Of a stretch of 11,062 nt of DNA, positions 1 to 6,165 are shown piece by piece. The position numbers were made by a program, and so were the translations under genes. Under the pieces are notes generated by a model. The model was not told the origin of the DNA. It saw nothing but the letters and a program-made list of their open reading frames with translations, and made no database searches. The stretch covers positions 1-11,062 of the forward strand of contig JADGNT010000079.1 in assembly GCA_017883345.1 (NCBI GenBank). Reading direction: 5' to 3'. Numbering within the stretch: the stretch's first letter is position 1; every line of letters starts with the position of its first letter. Source of the stretch: Candidatus Solibacter sp. Its GTDB lineage: Bacteria > Acidobacteriota > Terriglobia > Bryobacterales > Bryobacteraceae.

Positions 1-258
1 CTCGATACCGGCGAATGCCTCGAGGGCTACATCTTCGATCGCGAGCGGAAAGCCTGCCTCGCGGCTTCGACGATGCGCATCATGACCAAGCCCGCCGGCG
101 ACAAGGTCACGGTCAAGTACGCCGATATCGCCCGGGTTTCCTTTACGGGCCGCGACATGGCTGACGGACGCAGTTGGGAAGCCTGGGTCAAGAAGTACGC
201 CGAGCGCAAAGCGGCGGGCGAGAAGAACATCGAGCTGGTGCCTGAGACGATGGAATGA
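1..258 (+). CDS. Hypothetical protein, 3' end only
   Basis: The reading frame is open from the first base and ends in TGA at 256-258, giving the last 85 residues of a protein whose start lies outside the window. I do not recognise the family. The visible part begins DTGECLEGYIFDRE, has a beta-rich middle containing VTVKYADIARVSFTGRDMADG, and ends in a charged helix-like segment (WEAWVKKYAERKAAGEKNIELVPE). There is no transmembrane segment or catalytic motif in this portion. An internal ATG at 73 is possible, but upstream codons keep the same character, so I treat the gene as partial. It is followed by a large inverted repeat and then the separately promoted cfa gene, so it is probably not in that operon. 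Similar small proteins occur in Acidobacteriota as far as I recall, but that is memory, not a search. Confidence 0.7.
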   Translation, partial: LDTGECLEGYIFDRERKACLAASTMRIMTKPAGDKVTVKYADIARVSFTGRDMADGRSWEAWVKKYAERKAAGEKNIELVPETME

Positions 259-267
259 GGAAGCCAC

Positions 268-325
268 TTATCGCTCCCTAACGGTCGCGGCTCGGATCGG
301 AGCCGCGACCGTTAGGGAGCGATAG
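268..325. repeat. 25-bp perfect inverted repeat (REP-like hairpin)
   Basis: Bases 269-293 and 300-324 are perfect reverse complements (arm core CTCCCTAACGGTCGCGGCT), leaving a 6-base loop (GGATCG). A G-T wobble could extend the stem by one pair to 268/325. The element fills most of the spacer between the preceding stop codon and the -35 region of cfa. No T-run follows on either strand, so it does not look like a standard intrinsic terminator, although a stem this strong could block transcription or protect an mRNA 3' end. Its perfection suggests a recently copied or selectively maintained dispersed repeat. Confidence 0.9.
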
Positions 326-335
326 CCTGCCGGCC

Positions 336-364
336 TTGTAGTTGCGCTGCCGGCAGAGTATGAT
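336..364 (+). promoter_or_regulatory. Candidate sigma70-type promoter of cfa
   Basis: TTGTAG at 336-341 and TATGAT at 359-364 are separated by exactly 17 bases. The -10 matches the consensus at 5 of 6 positions and the -35 at 3 of 6. A transcript starting near 371 would have a leader of about 22 bases with the ribosome binding site at 379-384. This layout argues against translation starting at TTG 342 or ATG 360, which lie inside or at the promoter elements. Prediction by eye only. Confidence 0.45.
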
Positions 365-392
365 TGGGGCGACGGACCGGGAGGATCGACCA

Positions 393-1613
393 ATGAGTTC
401 CCCTCGAAGCAGCCTGTACCGCGGCCTGGCGGAGCAGCCATCGGCGAGTCTGCCAATTTCCGCTTCCCCCGCACGCTCCACTGTTGCCGGCGGTTCCACC
501 GCCGCGGCCAGGAAGGTGGCCGAGGTTTTCTCTCTCGCCGGCATCGAGATCGGCGGGCACCGGCCGTGGGATCTTCAGGTTCACGACGAGCGCTTCTATC
601 CAAGGCTGCTGGCGGGCGGCGACCTGGCGGCTGGCGAATCCTATATGGATGGCTGGTGGGACGCCGAGGCACTGGACGAACTGTGCACCAGGGTCCACCG
701 CGCCAACCTGCCCGCCCTGGTTGGCGGGTGGGAAATGTTCTGGCTCGCCATGAAAGGCCGCATCTTCAACCGCCAGCGGAGATCACAGGCCGTGGAGGTC
801 GCGCGGCTGCATTACAACCGGGGAAATGACATCTACCGGGCGATGCTGGACCTTCGTATGCAGTACACCTGCGCCTACTGGAAGGACGCCACCACCCTGG
901 ACCAGGCTCAGGAAAACAAGCTCCGCCTGATTTGCCGCAAGATCGAACTCCAGCCGGGGATGACGGTCCTCGACCTGGGGGGCGGCTTTGGAGGCCTGGC
1001 CCATTTCATGGCATCCGAGTACGGCTGCCGCGTCGTGATGTACAACATTTCGGCGGCGCAGGTCGCCCACGGGCGCGTATGGTGCCAGGGCCTGCCGGTC
1101 CGGATCGAGCAGAAGGACTACCGCGAGGCGGCGCGCGAAACGCAGGCTTTCGACCGTGTGGTGTCGGTGGGACTCTGCGAACACATCGGCCAGAAGAACT
1201 ATCGCGGGTTCCTGGAGTTGGCGCACCGGCTGTTGATCCCCGGCGGACTGTTCCTGCTGCACACCATCGGCGGCAACGAATCCTACACCTGCACCGATGC
1301 CTGGATCGACAAGTACATTTTTCCTAACGGGATGACCCCCTCGGTGGCGCAACTGGGCAAGGCCATGGAAGGGCGCTGGGTGGTGGAAGACTGGCACAAT
1401 TTCGGTCCGGACTACGACACAACGCTGATGGCCTGGTGGCACAATTTCGACCGCGCCTGGCCGTCGCTGGAACGGAAGTATGGCGAACGCTTCTATCGCA
1501 TGTGGAAGTACTATCTGCTGGGATGCGCCGGCGGATTTCGTGCGCGCAGGCTGCAGCTTTGGCAACTGGTGTTATCGAAGGGCGATATTCCCTCTTACAC
1601 ACCCGTGAGGTAG
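393..1613 (+). CDS. cfa: Cyclopropane-fatty-acyl-phospholipid synthase
   Basis: Transfers a methylene group from S-adenosylmethionine to the double bond of unsaturated acyl chains in membrane phospholipids. The start is ATG 393, with GGGAGG at 379-384 eight bases upstream, giving 406 residues (E. coli Cfa has 382). The similarity to E. coli Cfa is extensive: GESYMDGWW near 82-90, the MQYTCAYWKDA segment near 156-166, SAM motif I VLDLGGGFGG at 192-201, EHIGQKNY at 263-270, LHTIG at 289-293, and WHNFGPDYDTTLMAW near 334-348. The residues matching the known bicarbonate site of the E. coli enzyme are all present (Cys160, Glu263, His290, Ile292, Tyr341). Odd points: motif I has Gly where E. coli has Cys (GCGWGG), and the next strand reads MYNIS instead of GVTIS. 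A FAD oxidoreductase follows after 11 bases. Function is well supported, but a variant product (methylene or methyl branch) cannot be excluded. Confidence 0.95.
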   Translation: MSSPRSSLYRGLAEQPSASLPISASPARSTVAGGSTAAARKVAEVFSLAGIEIGGHRPWDLQVHDERFYPRLLAGGDLAAGESYMDGWWDAEALDELCTRVHRANLPALVGGWEMFWLAMKGRIFNRQRRSQAVEVARLHYNRGNDIYRAMLDLRMQYTCAYWKDATTLDQAQENKLRLICRKIELQPGMTVLDLGGGFGGLAHFMASEYGCRVVMYNISAAQVAHGRVWCQGLPVRIEQKDYREAARETQAFDRVVSVGLCEHIGQKNYRGFLELAHRLLIPGGLFLLHTIGGNESYTCTDAWIDKYIFPNGMTPSVAQLGKAMEGRWVVEDWHNFGPDYDTTLMAWWHNFDRAWPSLERKYGERFYRMWKYYLLGCAGGFRARRLQLWQLVLSKGDIPSYTPVR

Positions 1614-1624
1614 CCACGGCGCCC

Positions 1625-2950
1625 ATGGACACGGCCGCGGAGTACGAAGCGAGGTACCAGACAAGGTCCGCCGCGCTGGTTGCCGGGCTTCAGGCAGCCC
1701 GGCGGAGCGGTCTTCCGGCCGCCCTCGGGAAGACCACCTCCAATTTGTTCCGTCACCGCCAGCCTGCCGCCCGGCACAGGCTGGATGTGCGCTCTTTCGA
1801 CCACGTGCTGCGCATCGACGCGGGGCGCATGACCGCCGACGTCGAGGGCATGATCACCTATGAAACGCTGGTCGAGGAGACGCTGCGTTACGGTTTGCTG
1901 CCGGCGGTGGCGCCGCAGTTGAAGACCATCACGCTGGGCGGCGCGGTAAGCGGGCTGGGCATCGAGTCATCGTCCTTTAAGTACGGACTGGTGCATGAAA
2001 CCGTCGAAGCCATGGAGATTTTAACCGGAAATGGGGACATCGTGGCGTGCTCCGCGTGCCGCCACCCGGATCTGTTCTTCGGATTTCCCAACTCCTACGG
2101 CACTCTCGGCTATGCCCTGCGCCTCACCGTCCGGCTGGTTCCCGCTTCTCCGTATGTCTACCTCACGCACACGCGGTTTCTGGCGCCGGACGACTTCTTT
2201 GCCCACCTCGCCCGGGTCTGTGAGCAGGCTTCCGCCGACTTTGTGGACGCGACCATCTTCGGCAAGGACGAGATGTACGTCACGCAGGCGGTCTTCTCCG
2301 ACGGGGCGCCGGAGGTGAGCGATTACACCTACATGGATATCTACTACCGGTCGATTCAGCGCAAGCAGAACGATTGGCTTACCGCCAAAGGCTACATCTG
2401 GCGCTGGGATACCGACTGGTTCTGGTGTTCGAAGCACTTTGGGGTTCAGAAACCGGCCATCCGGCTCTTCGCCAGGCCGGCGCTGAACTCGCGCACCTAT
2501 CAGCGCGTGATGCGCCTTTCGCAGAAGCTCCTGCCGGCCTCTGCGGCGCTCGAGTCCGTGATCCAGGATGTCGACGTTCCCATCGCACGCGGCGCGGAAT
2601 TCTGCGAGTTTCTGCTCAGGGAGATCGGCATCTCGCCGGTATGGGTATGTCCGTTTAAGAGCTCGGATCGGACCTATGATCTGTGCCCGCTGAAGCCGAA
2701 CCAGCTCTATGTCAACTTTGGATTCTGGGACATGGTCCCCACCACGCACGAGAACGGACACTACAACCGGATGATCGAGCGTAAGATCGCCGAACTCGGG
2801 GGTGTGAAGGGACTGTACTCGGCGTCTTACTACGATAAGCCAACCTTCTGGAGTATCTACGATAAGGTTCGCTACGGCCACCTCAAGCAGACGTACGATC
2901 CCGATGGGGTCTTCCCGGACCTTTATGCCAAGTGCGTCGAACGTAAGTGA
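1625..2950 (+). CDS. FAD-linked oxidoreductase, DHCR24/Diminuto-like
   Basis: A 441-residue flavoprotein of the VAO/PCMH superfamily, predicted to oxidise or reduce a lipid C-C bond. The N-terminal FAD-binding domain is recognisable from TITLGGAVSGLGIESSSFKYG (about 101-121), a segment of the type seen in sterol delta-24 reductase, and from NSYGTLGYALRLTVRLVP (156-173). The C-terminus, with YYDKPTFWSIYD (402-413) and DGVFPDLYAKC (427-437), also resembles the end of DHCR24. No transmembrane segment or signal peptide is visible. ATG 1625 is chosen because upstream codons in this frame overlap the cfa coding region; GTGAGG (1605-1610), next to the cfa stop, is a rather distant (14-base) ribosome site, suggesting coupled translation. 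Pairing with a Cfa-type enzyme recalls the TmsA/TmsB pair that makes 10-methyl fatty acids in Actinobacteria. Substrate is inferred; the family assignment is firm. Confidence 0.85.
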   Translation: MDTAAEYEARYQTRSAALVAGLQAARRSGLPAALGKTTSNLFRHRQPAARHRLDVRSFDHVLRIDAGRMTADVEGMITYETLVEETLRYGLLPAVAPQLKTITLGGAVSGLGIESSSFKYGLVHETVEAMEILTGNGDIVACSACRHPDLFFGFPNSYGTLGYALRLTVRLVPASPYVYLTHTRFLAPDDFFAHLARVCEQASADFVDATIFGKDEMYVTQAVFSDGAPEVSDYTYMDIYYRSIQRKQNDWLTAKGYIWRWDTDWFWCSKHFGVQKPAIRLFARPALNSRTYQRVMRLSQKLLPASAALESVIQDVDVPIARGAEFCEFLLREIGISPVWVCPFKSSDRTYDLCPLKPNQLYVNFGFWDMVPTTHENGHYNRMIERKIAELGGVKGLYSASYYDKPTFWSIYDKVRYGHLKQTYDPDGVFPDLYAKCVERK

Positions 2951-2954
2951 ACCG

Positions 2955-2990
2955 TCCGCGCTGCCCCGCGGATGCACAAGGCGGAGCCTT
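2955..2990. terminator. Two small hairpins between convergent genes
   Basis: The 49-base gap between the convergent stop codons at 2950 and 3000 holds two short stems: TCCGCG/CGCGGA (2955-2960 with 2967-2972) and AAGGC/GCCTT (2978-2982 with 2986-2990). Neither has a following T-run, so termination here is only a positional inference; the place between convergent genes is where a bidirectional terminator would be expected. Confidence 0.25.
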
Positions 2991-2999
2991 ATGCCACAC

Positions 3000-3494
3000 T
3001 TACTGCCCTGGGGCTTGCGGCGGGGTCTTGGGAGGCGCAGGGGGCGCGGGATCGCGGTGCGGGCCCAGGCCCAGAGCGATCAGGGAGAGCGAGTCAATCT
3101 TGCCGCTGGATTCCAGATTCTGCTCCGCCTGGAACTTCTTCAAGGCATCCGAGGAGGTCTGATTCCAGGTCCCCGTGGCGTCCTCCGGCTTCAGAAACCC
3201 CTTGGCTGCCAGGGCACCCTGGATCTCGCGGTAACGGTCCGGCGAGGGAGACAGTTGCCGGTTGCGCCAGGTGACGCCGCGCTTGGCCGTAGTCTTCTTG
3301 CCGCGCGAGGAAGCGCTTTTGGTGGCGGTTCCCGGCTTGCGTGAGGACGCAGTGCCCTGCTTGGACGGCGGAGCCTTTTTTTTGGCAGCCTTCTTCTTGG
3401 TCACCGCCTTTTTCTGGGGCGCAACCGCTCCGTCCGCGCTCCAGGCAAGCACGATCATCGCCGCCATGGCGGCGCAAGTCAGGATCTTCCTCAT
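3000..3494 (-). CDS. Secreted basic protein with peptidoglycan-binding domain
   Basis: Predicted exported protein of 164 residues. Starting at ATG 3494 it has a typical signal peptide, MRKILTCAAMAAMIVLAWSA, probably cleaved near residues 20-25. Residues about 27-75 are a Lys/Ala/Ser/Pro-rich basic stretch resembling histone H1-like or cell-wall linker sequence. Residues about 85-143 look like a PG_binding_1 domain (DRYREIQGALAAKGF, then TGTWNQTSSDALKKFQAEQNL, then the short IDSLSLIALGL helix). The tail is proline-rich (PPAPPKTPPQAPG). A longer in-frame version reaching 3605 exists but would cover the htrA terminator and put the signal peptide inside the protein, so I reject it. No enzymatic domain is attached, so the likely role is binding to the wall or anchoring. 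The ribosome binding site is weak. Convergent with the FAD oxidoreductase gene and downstream of htrA, from which a terminator separates it. Confidence 0.8.
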   Translation of the reverse strand: MRKILTCAAMAAMIVLAWSADGAVAPQKKAVTKKKAAKKKAPPSKQGTASSRKPGTATKSASSRGKKTTAKRGVTWRNRQLSPSPDRYREIQGALAAKGFLKPEDATGTWNQTSSDALKKFQAEQNLESSGKIDSLSLIALGLGPHRDPAPPAPPKTPPQAPGQ

Positions 3495-3529
3495 GGATTC
3501 AATTGCCAGTGTATCAATTCCGTTACACG

Positions 3530-3569
3530 AAAAAGGGGCAGGCGGACCCAGAGGGTACTCGCCTGCCCC
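3530..3569 (-). terminator. Rho-independent terminator of htrA
   Basis: On the - strand, GGGGCAGGCG (3569-3560) pairs with CGCCTGCCCC (3544-3535); the 15 bases between contain a further 4-bp pairing, ACCC (3556-3553) with GGGT (3549-3546), around a 3-base loop. Five Ts follow at once (3534-3530). It lies 38 bases past the htrA stop codon. GC-rich stem plus T-run is the textbook intrinsic terminator. Its 10-base arm is also found in the repeat at 7427-7517. Confidence 0.8.
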
Positions 3570-3570
3570 A

Positions 3571-3590
3571 GACAGGCCGGGAGGCCTGTC
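3571..3590 (-). repeat. REP-like 8-bp hairpin with tetraloop
   Basis: GACAGGCC and GGCCTGTC form a perfect 8-bp stem around a 4-base loop, just downstream of the htrA stop and upstream of its terminator. On the - strand it is preceded by GTGG (3594-3591). The layout is the same as each half of the repeat at 7427-7517, with two compensating base-pair changes in the stem. Confidence 0.7.
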
Positions 3591-3606
3591 CCACTTACAC
3601 CACACC

Positions 3607-5211
3607 TTACCGCGCGTTGGACGGCAGCGTGCCGGCCGCGTAGCGGGCCGACCAATCGTTATTGGGTCCTTTGCTCAGCACGCGGAACTGCACGGCATCG
3701 CCCGGTTTCCGCGTGCTGCCGAACTTGGTGATGTCCTCGGTCGCGTACACCGGCTGCCGGTTGACCGACAGGATCACGTCGCCGGGCAGCAGGCCGATGT
3801 CATCGGCGAAGGAACTCGGCTCCACCGATATCACCTGCACGCCGCCCTTCTGCTTGATGCCGAGGCGATCGGCCTGCTGTTCCGTCAGGGTCTGGATCTG
3901 CATGCCGAATTTCACCGTGGTCGGTTCGCCGGGCTTGCTGGAATCCTCGCGGCCGTTGCCGTACCGCTCGGGGAAAATCTGCGCCAGGTCGGCCACTACC
4001 ACCTTCAGGTCGTGACGCTTGCCCTCGCGCTCCACCGTAATGTTGAGCGAGGAGCCCAGCGGCGTCGCGGTCACCGTGCCGACCAGTTGGTTGCCGTCGC
4101 GCACCGGCTTGCCGTTGAGGGCAATGATGACGTCGCCTTCCTGCATGCCGGCTTTCTCGCTGGGGCCGCCCGGGATCACCTTGGCGACGAACACGCCTTC
4201 CTTCACGCCCGCTACCTTCAAGTTGGACAGCGCCTGGTCGGTGTCGCTCGGCGTGAAGTGGATGCCGATCGAGCCGCGCGTCACTTTGCCGTTCTTGATG
4301 ATGTCGTTATACACTTGCGCCGCCGTGTTGACGGGCAGGGCGAAGCCCACGCCCTGGTATCCGCCATTTTGGGTGGCGATCGCGGTGTTGATGCCGATGA
4401 CTTCGCCACGGATGTTCAGCAGCGGCCCGCCGCTATTGCCCGGATTGATGGCCGCGTCGGTTTGCAGGAAATGCTGGTACTGCATGGAGGGATCGACATC
4501 GCGTTCCTTGGCGCTGATGATGCCCGCCGTGACGGTGGCCTGATAGCCGAATGGCGAACCGATGGCAATCGCCCAATCGCCCACCTGCACGGCGTCGGAA
4601 TTACCGATTTTCGCCACGGTCAGGTCCTGCTTGCCTTCCACGCGGATCACCGCCAGGTCGGTGGCCGCATCCACGCCCACCACCTTGGCGTCATATTCCA
4701 CCGGATCGTGGTTAAACTTCACGCGGATGCGGTCCGCCTTGTCGACCACGTGGTTGTTGGTCAGAATGTAGCCGGCGCGGTCTACCACCACGCCCGAACC
4801 GAGCGCCCGGCCCCTGCGCTGCGGCATCTCGGGACCGCCGCCGTTGCCGAAGAAGCGATAAATAAAATCGTCCATGCTGCCGCTGCCATCCTGTTGATCC
4901 TCGTCGGGTGCAGGCATAACTTGCCGCCGCCCGTTGCCACGGGAGCGGACCTGCGGTTTGGGCAAGTACTCGGTGGAGATGTTGACCACGGAGGGCTCCA
5001 CCTGCTTGGCAATCTGGCTGAACGCATTCGACAGTTCCACCGGATTGGGAATCGCCAGCGGGGTCGCGCCCGGCGCCACCGGACCTTCACTGCGGGCCGC
5101 CTTGACGCCCTGGTTGACCAGCGTCCCGATGACAATGCCAACACTCAGCGTGAACAGAATCAAGGTGAACGAAAGCACCTTCTGTGTACGTAATCTGTCA
5201 AATAGACTCAT
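3607..5211 (-). CDS. htrA: Do/HtrA-family serine endoprotease with two PDZ domains
   Basis: Periplasmic quality-control protease that degrades misfolded envelope proteins. The 534-residue product has an N-terminal membrane anchor or uncleaved signal (about 12-33, FSFTLILF-type hydrophobic run after a basic MSLFDRLRTQK), then a low-complexity linker to about 115, a trypsin-like domain at about 135-305, and two PDZ domains at about 315-405 and 435-520. The catalytic triad is visible: His154 in TNNHVV, Asp185 in TDLAV, Ser260 in GNSGGP. DAAINPGNSGGPLL and GVGFALPV are family hallmarks. Two PDZ domains put it with DegP/DegQ/MucD rather than DegS. ATG 5211 has a purine-rich GAGGAG upstream. The permease gene ends 66 bases before it, so it may be the tail of that operon or have its own promoter; none is obvious. 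An intrinsic terminator follows the stop. Confidence 0.95.
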   Translation of the reverse strand: MSLFDRLRTQKVLSFTLILFTLSVGIVIGTLVNQGVKAARSEGPVAPGATPLAIPNPVELSNAFSQIAKQVEPSVVNISTEYLPKPQVRSRGNGRRQVMPAPDEDQQDGSGSMDDFIYRFFGNGGGPEMPQRRGRALGSGVVVDRAGYILTNNHVVDKADRIRVKFNHDPVEYDAKVVGVDAATDLAVIRVEGKQDLTVAKIGNSDAVQVGDWAIAIGSPFGYQATVTAGIISAKERDVDPSMQYQHFLQTDAAINPGNSGGPLLNIRGEVIGINTAIATQNGGYQGVGFALPVNTAAQVYNDIIKNGKVTRGSIGIHFTPSDTDQALSNLKVAGVKEGVFVAKVIPGGPSEKAGMQEGDVIIALNGKPVRDGNQLVGTVTATPLGSSLNITVEREGKRHDLKVVVADLAQIFPERYGNGREDSSKPGEPTTVKFGMQIQTLTEQQADRLGIKQKGGVQVISVEPSSFADDIGLLPGDVILSVNRQPVYATEDITKFGSTRKPGDAVQFRVLSKGPNNDWSARYAAGTLPSNAR

Positions 5212-5277
5212 GGAAAGTTCTTGCTCCTCTGTGTGTCGCAGCCGGCGAAATCCTCACCGTGCTGGAAACTACTACTT

Positions 5278-6165
5278 CTATGGATGTGGCCGCCGATGGA
5301 ACGGTTTCATTTCGACCAAAAGTACTCCGCTCAAGATGAGCGCGGCCCCCGCCGCGGCTTGCCCCGACAGGCCTTCGCCCGCGATCGAAAACGACGTAAT
5401 CCAGGCCACCACCGGCTCGAGCGCGTAGATCAACGCGGTACGCGTCGAGGTGGTGTAGTGCTGGGCCCACGCCTGGATGGTAAACGCCAAAGCGGTACAC
5501 AATAACCCTGTTATCAGTATCGCCCAAACCACCAGCGGCTGCCACTGGATGCGCGGCGTCTCCACCCACCAGAACAGGGATACGGCCGATAGAGAAGCCG
5601 CGCCAACCTGGGTAACGCTCAACACTTGATAGCCGATCTGCTCGGCATAATGACCGGTTGCCACGATGTGAGCCGCAAACGCAATGGCCCCGCCAAACGT
5701 CAGCAGGTCGCCGCGGCCGATGGAACCGATTGGGCCTTCGAACGTCATGAGTCCCATCCCGAGCGTGGCCGCCAGCACACCGGCCACTTCGGAAATCCGC
5801 GGCTTGATTTTATAGACGAGCGCCGCCAGCAAAGGTACCATCACGGTCGCGAGGCTAGTCAAAAACGCCGATTTCGGCGCCGTGGTCGACAGTAAGCCCA
5901 CCGTCTGAAGCAGGTATCCGGCGAACAGGAAGACGCCGATCATGCTCCCGGCAGCGAGCATCTTCCCGGTCACGTGGGGCGCCGTTAGAGCCCGCCATTT
6001 CCAGGCGCGGAACAGCGCCACGAGCGCTACGGTTGCCAGCGAGAACCGGATGGCCAGGAACAACACCGGCGAGATTTCGTGGAGCGCGCTCTTGACCAGG
6101 ACGAACGTGGCGCCCCAGATGACGACGTTGAAGAGCAGCGCCAGTTCCGCCTTCCGGCGGTTCAC
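5278..6165 (-). CDS. EamA/DMT-superfamily permease
   Basis: Inner-membrane transporter of the drug/metabolite superfamily; members commonly export amino acids or other small metabolites, and the substrate cannot be read from sequence. The 295-residue product is almost entirely hydrophobic, consistent with ten helices in two EamA repeats. The first repeat opens with NVVIWGATFVLVKSAL and PVLFLAIRFSLA, and the second contains TALAFTIQAWAQHYTTSTRTALIYALEPV (about 215-250), the repeat-typical region ending with a conserved EPV. I place the start at GTG 6165: it overlaps the peptidase stop as GTGA, has GGGGAG nine bases upstream, and gives the normal short N-terminus before helix 1. The longer frame up to 6258 would add 31 hydrophilic, shadow-like residues over the peptidase gene. 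Translational coupling to the M20 peptidase suggests a shared role, perhaps export of a peptidase product. Confidence 0.88.
   Translation of the reverse strand: MNRRKAELALLFNVVIWGATFVLVKSALHEISPVLFLAIRFSLATVALVALFRAWKWRALTAPHVTGKMLAAGSMIGVFLFAGYLLQTVGLLSTTAPKSAFLTSLATVMVPLLAALVYKIKPRISEVAGVLAATLGMGLMTFEGPIGSIGRGDLLTFGGAIAFAAHIVATGHYAEQIGYQVLSVTQVGAASLSAVSLFWWVETPRIQWQPLVVWAILITGLLCTALAFTIQAWAQHYTTSTRTALIYALEPVVAWITSFSIAGEGLSGQAAAGAALILSGVLLVEMKPFHRRPHP

Noticed and set aside
1436..1624. N-terminal extension of the FAD oxidoreductase into the cfa gene
   Set aside because: The extra 63 residues overlap the conserved end of cfa in another frame and do not resemble the flavoprotein family; ATG 1625 gives a normal start.
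3495..3605. Longer form of the peptidoglycan-binding protein, or a separate small gene before it
   Set aside because: It would translate through the htrA terminator and hairpin and place the signal peptide inside the protein.
3262..5193. 643-codon open frame on the + strand opposite htrA
   Set aside because: Antisense to a protease with full catalytic triad and PDZ domains. The translation is His/Arg/Ala/Val-rich with no domain; such frames are a by-product of high-GC codon use.
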